Of a DNA stretch of 64,000 nt, positions 14,383 to 26,085 are shown piece after piece. Source of the DNA: Aphidius gifuensis (lineage: Eukaryota > Arthropoda > Insecta > Hymenoptera > Braconidae); the NCBI RefSeq assembly GCF_014905175.1, contig NC_057791.1:23164537-23228536 (forward strand), read 5' to 3'. Below the pieces are notes generated by a model. The model ran no database searches. It saw nothing but the letters and a program-made list of their open reading frames with translations, and was not told the DNA's origin. The translations under genes were made by a program, and so were the position numbers. Numbering within the stretch: the stretch's first letter is position 1; every line of letters begins with the position of its first letter.

Positions 14383-16421
14383 GAGAGAAGTGTATGTATA
14401 TGTATATTGAAGTACCTTCTGTCCCTTTGTGTACACAGTGTGTGTCGCCATTGCCAGTTCACTCGCAAACATCGGCCCTTTTATACAACTCCCACTCGAC
14501 AACCTGGCAATTCCCTTTTCGAGTTCTATATATTCTCTTTATGTATATGTAGTCTGCATCCTCGCTAGCTTTTGTATATATATGGATAAAGTCCAGTGCG
14601 ATGCACTCGGCATAGTCGTTGTCCAAAAAGCACCCTCATAAAGTCGCGCCCTCGTTGGACTCGTCGGCACCAATTTCTACCCTCTCATTCGACTATTCTT
14701 TATACGACTCTGTGGAGCTCTGCATTTATGTTTTTATATATATGCTGCATTTGAAATTTCATTTTTATTTTTTTTTTTTTTATGTATATATTATTCGTTT
14801 GAATTTTTAGATTTTTTTTTTTTTTTCATTTTTTCATTCCATATATTGCGGGTTTTTTTTTTTTGGACTCACGGGGGATTTTTTTTGCTTTTTTTATTTT
14901 TTGATTCTTTTATTTTTGCTGCGGATATTCTACACCCTTGAATTTGAGAGAAAATTTGGGAGATATTCTTATTTTCGTTTTGAAAGTTTATGAGATTTTT
15001 TTTTTTTGGGATGATATGAAAGTGATAGAGGATTTTGAAGGATTTTTATTTTAATGGTTGGATTGACAATTAAATATAATTTTAGGGTGTTAATGCGTAT
15101 GAGATTTGAGAGAGGAATTTTTTTTTTTATTTTTGTTTTTTTATTACAGTGATAGTTGACATAAAATTTAATTAAAAATACATCTGTTTATTTTTAAATG
15201 ATTACTCAATTATCATACGGCAATTTATTATCAATTAAAATGTTAAAAAATATATTTCATTTGTATAAAATAATACTCAACCAAGCCATTGTTGAACAAA
15301 ATAAAATTGAGATAAAATTAAATACAAAAAAATATAATTTTAAATAAACAATTCTTCGATAAATGATGAAAATAGCCTTTTTCTTTGATAAATTATTAAA
15401 ATAACCCATCATTGATATAAATAAAAATAAATAATAATTTTTTTACAATTAAAAATATTTAAAATGATAAAAAAATAAATAACAATTTGTCTTTTAATAA
15501 ATATTTATTGAAATATTAAATATAAAACAAGTTTAAAAAAAAATTTTAAAAAACTAATATAAATTAATAAAATATAAGTAGACGTATTTCAATTATTTTT
15601 TTTTCATCTGTCATTATTATTTTTATATTTTTTATTTTATAATACAGCCTCCCTCTTTATCTTTTATACCTCTTTCATTTAATTCTCGCGAGACTCATTG
15701 AAAACCGGCTTGATATACCAACGCTTCCGTGACTCTGACTCATGTATTTATACGCTGCACACACTGTAAAAAAGTCTCACCATAATAATAACATATATGC
15801 ATTTACAATTCACAAGTCACTTACGTCATATCATCTCATTTTTATCATATCTTTATCTCCGCCCTCACGCAATCACCACTACTCATCATCATCATCAAAA
15901 AAAACCAATGAAATATGTCCCCTAAATTTCAAATACAACTACACATATATTTAAGAATATCATTTCAAAAAATTTTTATATATATACCTACATAAACACT
16001 ATAACTTTACGATTAACTTCCACCTATTTATATATTATATATAAAATAAAATAAATATATTATCCAGAAAATTCGCGCCATTCGTCTTGCTTGAGCAATC
16101 AAAAAGTTAAATGGCAAATCGTCGTTTAAACAAAGCCATCTATTTTTTTTTTTTCAACAAATATTATACAATTGTTATAAATAAATAAATCAATATTTTA
16201 TAACTCTATTAAAAATCCAACAATAATCCATAAATAATATAAATAAACAAAAAAAAAATATCAACAAAATTTGAAGAAAAAAAAGCTCCACAAAATAATT
16301 TTAAAAAATAAATTAAATAACTTTGGATAAATTTTATAAATAGTTGTTAATTTATTGTTAATGATTTATTTATGAGTTAATTTAAAAATCACGCTGTAAT
16401 TTATTGTTGTAAGCTGTGACG

Positions 16422-16459
16422 CCATCATGATGTTGATGATGATGATGATAATAATAATC
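16422..16459. repeat. GAT/AAT simple repeat
   Basis: A GATGATGAT run passing into AATAATAAT. Confidence 0.7.
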
Positions 16460-19400
16460 AAATGGCGAGAACATTGCTTGACCGTATTCCATCGAGATCC
16501 CCTTTAGCTGAACATGAACCCAACCTACTATGTACTAAATTTTACTTGCATATAGATATATATAGGTATGTATATATATGAAATTGTCGTTGTCGCTTAT
16601 GTGCAGCTCCAAATGTGGCTTGTATATATACCCGCGAGGAAATACCTATATATGTAATGCAACCTCTTGCGTTTGCTATCCCTCCGGCACTTGCACATGT
16701 AAATTTATATATAGGTATATATTGAGTAGTAAATATAATACCGTCAGTTTACTATATATACATGCAAGTACGTAGAATAGCGGTTCGCATATTTCCCGAG
16801 TGTGTTTCGCCACACCGAATTGCTCCAAAAGCTTTATTCTCTCGTTGTTTGCTCGTCCACTGTTACACACTGGTATGCACATTAACTTACTTTTCGTATT
16901 AATGCAAATATCAACCATCAAAATTATAAATAATACAAAAAATAATTATCATTATTATTTTGTTATAATTATGATTGATAAAATATATTTTAAAAAAAAT
17001 TAAAAATGCCAGAAAATAATGGAATTCAAGCACAAATTATTGAGCTTAAATAAATTTGAAAAAAAAATACAAACAAGTGTATTTTATTATTGAAAATTTT
17101 TTTTTTTTAAATAATAAAATATATCTGTGTTTTTATCCTTGATCCAAGATATTATTTTAAATTTATTTTCAATTTTTTTCAATGATTATTTTGGATATGT
17201 TTAAGGGAATCAGGATAAACATCAAAAATATAATAAAATTATTTTTAAATAAATATAGTGTATATAAATTTGTCAATTTTTATATAATATTTCGTTAATT
17301 TTTTTTTTTTCAAATAATAATCAGTGTGTGTTATCTTGACTGAGGCAAAAAGACACGCGTGGTCGAGCAAGATTTGTACGAATAGCGAGAGAAACCTTCG
17401 AGGTATGAAGAATAAAAAGAGGAAAAAAAAAAAAAAAGGCATTATATTAAAGTGTGTGTGAGTACGTGTGCATAAAGAGAGGAAAGAGTAATATAAAAAA
17501 AAAAATTTTTTTTTAGCTCTCATATGCTTGGTTTTTTATTATTTTTTTTTTTTTTGCTCCTGCATGATATCGATAAAGATGACGACGTCAACGACGAGGT
17601 TTCTTGGTTGCTGCTTCGATAGTCCCCCTCATCAGTGCCTATATATATCCGCACATATATATGTGTCCAATCGCCTCTGAGCTCGCGGGCATGTGCAAGA
17701 TACAGAAAAAATAAAAAAAAAAAAATGAATTCAAGATAAAAAAAAGAATCGATTGCGTGATGTGTTTTTCGAAGATACTCAAACGCACACTTTGCAAATT
17801 TTATTTGAAATTTTATATATATAAATATATATATAATCCGCGGTGCAAATATACGCTTGCATATAAACATTAAGCAGACCACAAAAAGGAGTAAAAATAA
17901 AATAAATAAATAAACAACTTAAATAATAATATGAAATAGTTTTTAAAAATGAAAAAATTTTAATAATAATCATTTAAATTAATAGCAATGAATTTCGATT
18001 AATAGGAACAATAATAAATGATAAAAAAATATGTATTATTGATGTATTTTTATAATTGTTAATAATTTAAATTGATAAAATAATATGAGAACCACTGATG
18101 GCAGCTGGCACCGCGACTATGGTGTAGTCCTCTCGCGTTGTCTGGGTTGTCTCACACCCTCAAACATTGCCTTGTGTTCCACGTGGGTGACAACCGAAGG
18201 GGTCGAATATATATACACACACAAAATGAGGGTGACACAAGAACGACGACGCAAATGGACGATAGGTCGCGGAATGGTTTGAGGAGGGTTGCAAGGGATG
18301 TGCGCGGAATTAGATTCAAGGGGTGGTTATAAACCCAAAGCACACACTATCATATAAAATACCAAGTAGAAAAGAGAGAGATAAATATATATTTTATATA
18401 TAACTATATAGAGAAAGAAAGCTAGTTGGAGATATAAAATTACTTGTATGCTGGTGTGAAAGATAGAAGAGAAAATGCCGCGGGGGAATGAGGGTAAAAC
18501 TTTTTCAAGGGGCAAAAAAAAAAAAAAACTTGCAAAAGGGGGAAACAAATAGGGAGAAGAAATAGTGAACCACACACCACCACCCACTGGCCATCTACTT
18601 TTTTCCATTTACCCTAACACTATCAAGAACGTGCTCTACGTGTTTTTACAAGAAAAAAGATGAAAAAATAAAATAAATAATCTAACTGCGCGCCTCGTTT
18701 TGAGATTCACTGCTGGGGCCCTCCGGGGGTCGATGAAGGAAGAACTGTGGACGCCCACCTTGACGTTACGGAAAATTGCTATAGCAGTTTCTTGTCTCTT
18801 TTTTTTTTCTTTATTTTCTATATATATATGTTCAGGTCTTTTTTTTTTGTATTATTTTCTTCTCGGAAAATTGAGGAGAGACTGAGGTATTTTGACTTAA
18901 AATTTTCTTTGAAATCAATTAGGAAAAATAATAATTATGATAACGGTGCTAATTTGAGGAAAACAGATAATGAATAGTTGGTTGTGTTGAAGGGAAAAGG
19001 GATTATTTGATGAGTTTTTAAATTTAAATATTTTATGCTTCATATAGATTAGGGGAAAATATTTTTTTTTAATTTTTCTGTTATGTATTTTGATAGAATA
19101 ATGAATAAATAAAAATCGTAGGTCAAGGATTTATTGAATTTACTGTTGTAAATAAGATGATGTGTAATTTTTTTATTTTATTTATTTTTATATACAGTTA
19201 ATATTCTCTTCAAGATGTTGAATAAACCACGTGGTATGTAACTGTGTATAAATGTTATTTTTTTTCCTCTTTTTTTTTATTTTGTTTGAGATAGAGTATA
19301 TAGGTTTTCTGTGACACAGGGATATTTATTACTTGCTAAATGTCGTATAATATTATTATTATTATAATAGATTATTGTTATTGTTAAATTCAATAGTGAT

Positions 19401-19839
19401 GTGGTAACTGGTGTGGGAGAGCTTTCTTCAGTATCGAATGCTAGTTGAGTAGAATTTCCAGACAAGTATTTTCCTTTACTTGCCAACAGTGGTTAATGGA
19501 AAAATTATTTAAAAAAGCTTTTCAAAATTTTCATTTAGTAAAATTTGGATAAATTAATGTTTATAGATTTATTTTATACAAAATTCCATTATGAAAATCT
19601 TTTCTTTTAAAAGTTATTTGAAAATTATTCGGCAAAAACATAAAAAATATAAAATAATTTTTGCTAAAAAAAAAAATAGAAATCAACATTTTTTATGATT
19701 AATTTAAATTTATAAAAATTGAAAATCACCACTCCTCATAGACCCTGTCAAAAGCTAGATGTTAAATAATAATTTTCATTGAAAAAAAAATTAAAAAATG
19801 AATTTTTAATTCAAAAAATATTAAATCTATTTTATCTAG

Positions 19840-22589
19840 CCTGAAAAATTATGTTCACCAACATGGTTAATAAGAACCCAAATTGGAAATTCATTTGAAA
19901 TATCAACTCTATTATGCAGTATTCTTCTTGGACAATATTACAATGCATTTGTTGTAAGTGGTTATGCATCACGTGAACAAACACTCAATGACACATCAAA
20001 CCGGCCATATATATATTTTAAAAAATCAAATGAATCATGGGAAAATACAAATGACGTTGAAATATCATCAACTAAATATAAATTCAAACCACCACCGGAT
20101 TTCCGAAGTAAATTACTCACTGAATCAACTGAATTTGAGGTAAAAGAACTCAATCGTCTTCATGATGATGATGATAATGATGATGAAAAGGATTGTCTGA
20201 ATATCGACATGAATCGACAATCTGCGGTAATATATATTTTTATTTTTCTCAAGGACTCCACGTGAGAAACCAAAAAAACAGATAAAATTTGTCTTATCCA
20301 TTTATCGAAATTATTCAATTTGTAATAATTATTTTATTTTTTTTTCATATTTTTAACAATATAAAGGAATGTGAGGAAACATTTCCGGATGAATACTCAG
20401 GTCATCGTGTTCACGCGTGGATTATTATTATGCCAGACAATAAAACAGATGTTCCACGACATCCGGAAATAAAAAAATCATTTTTCATTGAACCATCAAG
20501 TGGACAAAAATATGACATTGATGAAGAAATAAATAAATATTATCATGGCATTGAGAGTCTATGGAATCATGAAAATTACTGGCTAAATTTACAATCATGC
20601 AATGATGGATGTGATAAATTAAATTTTGATCTTTTTGATAATAAAATGTGGGAACATTTATTACCTGGTGAACCATCATCATATCATCATAGAAATTCCA
20701 CAATTAATAATGAAACTGATGATGAAGATAATGATTCTATGAATATTCTGCAAAGAAAACATCTTGATATGCCAGTGTCATATGTTGAAGAAATAAAAAT
20801 AAATAGTCTAGGTATAAAAAAAAAATATTAATTAACTTTTTTTTTAGTTGATAATATTTGTAGTTTAATAATTAATTTGTAGATTTTGAAAGAAGATATT
20901 TAAATGGTAAAAAAATTATGTTTTTTAAAAAAACAAAAGTTGAAGTTTATGCACCTTATGTACAAATGGATGGATTGATTGAGAGTGTAACAATTTATAA
21001 TTATGATGAGTATAAATTTGCATTAAAAATTATTGAAAAATATTCAAATCGAGGTGATGGTCTTGTTGGATCAACGAAATATTTAGATAGTCAATTAGTT
21101 GTTGATGAGTATGAGCGAGGTCGTCCAGATGCTTGCAAAGGTAATTAAAATTTAATTTTTAAATTGTTTATTAATTATTAAATTTTTTTTAAGTAAATAA
21201 ATTAAAATTTTTTTGAATAAAGAGCATCGTTATTTATTGATGGGAACAAATTCAATTGATGAAGATAGAACACTGGAATTTTATCATACTGTTAGAAATG
21301 ATGGTCTTGAAAAAATCGAAACAAAAAAAAATTTCTTCAGCCAGTATTATGTTGGAAGACAGGATTATCTTTGTTACCGTAATGTAGAATTTGCAGTCGA
21401 TAAAAAACCGATAGCCAATGACATTCACCATCGAAAAATTATTGTAAATTTGAAAAATTATAAATTAAAAAATTTGTTTATTATAATTATGTTAATTTGG
21501 ATGTTTGTTTTTTTTTTTAAATAGAAAATTACTGAAGAGTTTAAAAGAAATCCTAATTTAGCTGCAACAAAGGACATTGCAATCCGAGTGTTTGACATGG
21601 TTGATGATGAGATAAGATTAATTTATCATTATGGAAATGAAAACATTTCAAGAGCAACACGTACATTTGTCAAACCGTCAATTGCTGAACGTGGTGATCG
21701 TCTTGTTTTTGATCCAAACATGACACACGGATACAATGTAAATTTAATTTTTAAAAATTATTAACAAGCATTTAAAAAAAAGTTAATTTAAGTATTTTTT
21801 TACAGCCAGATTTTCTAGCTCAGCCAGAAAAACCACTAGTACTTTTTTATATGCTTGAAAAATTGCTAGATGATGAATTTAGAGTCATCAACTGCGTGAG
21901 AAATGTCGAAACAGATGTTGATGAATTTTTAAAATTACGACAACAAGAATATTTCATGCCGAAATTGCTGATATCAATATTTGATACTAACAGAAATGAT
22001 GATACGAAAGCTGAGCTATTTGCAAAGGTACAAATTAAATTTTTAAAACAAGTAAAAAATAAAAATAACTAAATTTTTTTTTGTCTTATTTTAGGAAGAG
22101 ATGGCTCGCGTTCAGGCACAACGACAATTTGAAGAACAAATTGATTATTTACAACCGTATTTATCAAAAATTGGTAATCCAAAAAGTCTTGGTAAATATC
22201 AACAGCTACAAATACGTCAAGAGTGTCTCAATGATTTTAAACAAACGATGGTTAAACGTGCAAATGATATTTCACAAAAAATAACATTATCTAATCAAAA
22301 ATACAAAGAACTCCTAGATTATCGTTCTCAGGTATTATTATTTTAACTACTATTTTGTTGGCTTTTTAAACAACATATATCCCAAATTAATTATTTATAA
22401 AAATTTATTTTTAAGGCCCAGGAAATTTCAAATGAAGACGAAGAAAAATTGACAAATGAAATTGATAAAATTACGTTTGACATACATGCATTGGAGATGA
22501 GATTAAAACGTCACTGTAATTTATCAAATCAACGTTATCTAAAAATACAAAAATCACTTGATAATGACAAACGTTTATCATCACTCTAA
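19840..22589 (+). CDS. DRC7: Dynein regulatory complex subunit 7 (DRC7/CCDC135), 5' exons not found
   Basis: A structural subunit of the nexin-dynein regulatory complex of motile axonemes (Drosophila lost boys, needed for sperm motility and storage). Eight exons: 19840-20226, 20367-20811, 20883-21140, 21223-21443, 21525-21737, 21806-22027, 22095-22331, 22416-22589, giving 718 residues plus stop, all with GT..AG junctions. Family hallmarks are the transglutaminase-like core fragment (STLLCSILLG), IESLWNHENYW, FYHTVRNDGLEKIETKK followed by YVGRQDYLCYRNVEF, and a coiled-coil C terminus. Human DRC7 is about 870 residues, and the first exon here aligns near its residue 175. About 100-190 N-terminal residues are therefore missing. 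A TAG lies in frame directly before 19840, so an upstream exon is required, but none was found. The family GNC motif reads GNS here (19885-19893). AATAAA signals lie at 22588 and 22617. Identity is strongly supported; the 5' end is not. Confidence 0.93.
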
Positions 22590-22886
22590 TAAATAATTAT
22601 CATCATCACAATCACCAATAAAATATTTGATAAATTATTTTTCAAATAAAAATTTTTTCATTTAATTTTTGTTTTTTATATATAATTTTTTGGTTTTTTT
22701 TTTAAATGGTATTTAATTAACAGTCATTTTTTTTTTTTTTTTTCTTTTTTATCTCGATGAAAATACATTCTCGCGGAAAGTCTTTTTATTTATTTTTTTT
22801 TTTCTTTTTTTTTATTTAAATATCACGATTATTCTATGTCTAACTTTGGTCATCAACACGTGCGCACAGGAAAATAGGGTGTAATA

Positions 22887-25151
22887 TCATTGAAAAGACC
22901 AAGATCCCATTTGTCCAATGCAATGACCTGAAAATTATTAAAATTCAATAAATATGTATTTATTTAATTGATGATGTTTGCATATTGTTTACCTTGATCA
23001 TCAAAAGTGGCCAACGTGAATTTACTGAGTTTATTTGTAAAACTACCAGTATTTGTTATCACAGTGGCTTCGGTTCGATTTGTGGTGGTATCAATTGTTT
23101 CATCAATTTGACGATATTCTTCGGCAAATCCCGAAATCAATGTGTCCATCATTATTGCCTTTAAAATTATTAAATTAATTATTCAGTTATTATTTTATTT
23201 TATTTTTTTGTCATTGCAATTTTTTCGATTTAAAATAATTAATAATTTAATTAATTTACAAATGTTTTTTTAAATTTAATTAGCTTGTAAAAATGCTGTC
23301 AAATTGATAATTGAATATTTTCTATTTAATTAAAAAATATGAAAAATTTAATTGTCGAATTTTTATAATTTTTGTTTTTTTTTTTCGATTTTTAAAAAAT
23401 TAATTTTACATGAAATTTTTTATTATAAACAATAATTAATTTTAATATTTTAAATAAATTGCTGTAAATTTTTTAAAAACTATTACTAATAAATTTTTAT
23501 TTTACTTTATTTTGATATTTAAAAAATTTTTAATTTCAAATTTTATTGGATATATATTTTAGTTTTTAATTTTTGTAAATTAAAAAAAAAGTAGTAAATT
23601 AATTAAATTATTAATAAATATAATTGTTAAATTAAAAAAATAATAATACTAACTTGTCTTGAAAAAACTTGTAGTATTTTAAAAACACGAGTTCCATTTT
23701 CACGAACTGGAAATTGTAGAAATAAACAAGGCAAACAATCAGGATTATTTTCATCAGATGGTTTTGCCATTTCCCAGCTTAATTCTGAATATTTTAATCC
23801 AAGTAATAAGCTCTATAAACCACCAATAAAAAACATACCCAAATTAAATTACAAAACAAAAAACTAAATTAATATAAAAACCAAGTCGTTAACTTACACA
23901 TTCAAAATCATCAACAATATAAACACCAGTATTATTAATTGCAATTAATACTCTTAAATCACGATTCATAATCCATGATGCAAGACCACGTACTGGTTTT
24001 TCAATTTGTCCTTGAAAAAATGCAGCTCCATAACTTGGTAAACCCCAACAAAATTCAAGATATTTTCTAACAAGTTTACGTGAATTTGTATTTGTACCAG
24101 CATGATTTGGTATTCTTTTATATTGTTCAAGTAAACGTGCTTCTGGTGCCCCCTTACCACCAACAATACCAAGACCAAAACCTAAACCAGTTAAAAAATT
24201 TGGACATGTTTGATGATTTGGTAGAAATTTTTTTCTATGTTTTCTAAAATATGCAAGTGTATGAGTTTGTGGATTATATGGTCCAAGTTCAATTCTTGCT
24301 TGAAGTGCACCAAGGCTAGCATATCTTGCTTGTCCTTCACAAGGATATCTTCCTGCAAACGAAAAAAAAAAAAACAATCAACATCAGCTCATAAATTATA
24401 TAAAAATAAATAAATTACCTTCAAGAACATTTTGTTTAGCCTCAGCATAAAGTAATTCCAGCACTTTTGGATCTTTTATTTGTTCTTCATCTCTTCTTGT
24501 TAAAAAAACATTTCTTTTCATATATAATATTGGCTCTTCATCATAATTATTTCTATGTAAAGCATATTTTTTAATTAAATTATTCCATTTATTTGCAATA
24601 TCAATTGGCCTATGATTTGGTCGTAATTGTAATTCAAGTTGTAATGAACACATCCATAGAGAAAATATTGTTTGTCCATTTATTGATGACAATTTTGATA
24701 AACCCAATTCACTATCTGATTGTAATATTGTTTGTATTTGTTGTACAGTTGTATTACGTTCAATTTCCATTGATAAAAATACACCTGACATTAAATAAAC
24801 AGCAATACGAACACTTTGTCGTGGCACATGTTGATTTTGTTGATTTTGTTGATTATTTATTGGCTCTATTTTTGGTGATATTATATCTGTTGACAATATC
24901 AAATATTAATTCAATAATTACACATTATTTTTCCTCATATTTTACCATACAAAACCATTATTTATGATTTATTTTTTTACAAAGCTAATCTAGGTCAAAC
25001 AAAGAAAAATAAAATAAATAATTGATTCAAATTAAAACAACTCACGTGGTGATGGATGATTTTCTTTTTTGTATACATTTGGATATCTTCTTGCTGATGA
25101 TGCCTGTGATCTTCTGATACAGTCTTCTTGATCCATTCTATGTAACTCCAT
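22887..25151 (-). CDS. FRMD8: FERM domain-containing protein 8 (FRMD8; Bili in Drosophila)
   Basis: FRMD8 is a FERM-domain cofactor of the iRhom/ADAM17 sheddase complex in vertebrates; fly Bili dampens Wnt co-receptor signalling. Six exons on the minus strand: 25151-25046, 24886-24419, 24352-23898, 23812-23654, 23158-22993, 22927-22887, giving 464 residues, the same length as human FRMD8. The FERM F1 part starts at about residue 50 (RIAVYLMSGVFLSMEIERN). F2 includes LLYAEAKQNVLEGRYPC and F3 includes YGAAFFQGQIEKPVRGLAS and LLLGLKYSELSWE. These blocks match the FRMD8 family rather than other FERM proteins. The start chosen is MELHRMDQED, the only Met before the FERM domain without an intervening acceptor; a second in-frame Met is five codons on. 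The gene converges with DRC7. Confidence 0.9.
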
Positions 25152-26085
25152 AGAATAAATAAATAACAAATGAAAAAAAAAAAAAAATAAAAGAAAATAA
25201 ATTCTATTTTCCTTTACTTTTTCAATTAAAAAAAATTTCTACGTTATTTTTATTTTTCCATAAATATGCCTGTCTTTTCTTGTACGTTCCCTTCGTATCA
25301 TTATCGTAAAATTATTTGTAAACATTAAATCATCATCATCATCACAAATAAAACAAAAAAAAAACATAATTAATAATAAATAAATAAATTGTTTGTTTAT
25401 AATAATTGCTAATGTAATTGTTTTTTTTTTTTTAAATAATATAAAATACACTTTTTTTACGTTTCATTTTGTATTTTTTTCACAGCACTATTGTGTTTTA
25501 TTTATCAAATCAAATCAATGTTTTATTTATCTTTTTTATTTCATGTAATTTTTTAATTGTTTTGTTGTTAAATTATGAATAAACTTTACGATTATTTTAT
25601 TGATAAATAGTGTATTTTATTTTGTTGGAAATGTGATAACATTGCCTCGAGTATCATTTGAGTTGTTTTGGGAGGTGAAGTATTGATTTTTTTCTTCACC
25701 TCATCGTGGGCTTGTTTGATACACTCATCATCAAGCATATGGCCCAACGCTTGCGCACTTAATAATTATTTAAAAAATTATTATTAAAATAATAAATATA
25801 ATAACAACAATAACTTCTGTTTTTTTTTTGTATTTTAATTTTTATATTGTTACGTTAATTTACAATATTGGATTATCTCAAAGAGAAACAATTCATTAAA
25901 TACAAAAACAAAAAAAAAAAAATGAAAATATTCGAATGATTCATAAACGTAATGATAATTCTTATTTATTATAAATAAAAAGCGAAGAAAAAAAAAGAGA
26001 ATTGACAATAAAAATTAGCTATGATATAAAAAAAAAAAAAAGAATATATTTAATTGTATTTTTAATATTTTTTTTTTTGATTTAA
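25152..26085. other. Intergenic region between FRMD8 and eIF4AIII with one GC-richer island
   Basis: Mostly AT-rich 3' flank of eIF4AIII and 5' flank of FRMD8. An island at about 25600-25760 has more balanced composition, an open minus-strand frame and an NRF-1-like motif, CGCTTGCGCA, at 25748-25757. The island may be the FRMD8 promoter or 5' UTR, since both neighbours are on the minus strand and it lies about 600 bases upstream of the FRMD8 start. Confidence 0.5.

Larger units (their letters stand above)
1..19839. other. Gene desert: AT-rich DNA with microsatellite and CG-bearing islands
   Basis: I find no supportable coding exon on either strand. The open frames present are short, low-complexity (Phe/Tyr/Ile/Lys or Ser/Leu-rich) and lack splice-consistent partners or recognisable motifs. 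The DNA alternates between very AT-rich stretches (for example 3240-8500, 9300-10370, 11400-12480, 15150-16480, 16890-17330) and islands with ordinary CG content and simple repeats (about 120-830, 1880-2720, 10370-10760, 12520-13150, 13730-14730, 16490-16870, 17330-17700, 18080-18760). It could be a large intergenic regulatory region, or long introns of a gene whose exons lie outside or are too short to see. One possibility is the missing 5' part of DRC7, which starts abruptly at 19840. Confidence 0.6.

Noticed and set aside
14314..14810. Frames across the GTC microsatellite island
   Set aside because: Thr-rich antisense frame comes from the repeat; the plus-strand frames show no domain or splice support.
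17520..17882. 120-residue minus-strand frame
   Set aside because: A/T-run translation with no motif.
19277..19486. Minus-strand frame with fairly balanced composition upstream of DRC7
   Set aside because: It begins at TTG rather than ATG, ends in Asn/Ile repeats and matches nothing recognised; too weak to call a gene.
20485..20703. Minus-strand frame inside DRC7
   Set aside because: Antisense shadow of a DRC7 exon.
24593..24967. 124-residue plus-strand frame
   Set aside because: Antisense shadow of FRMD8 exon 2.
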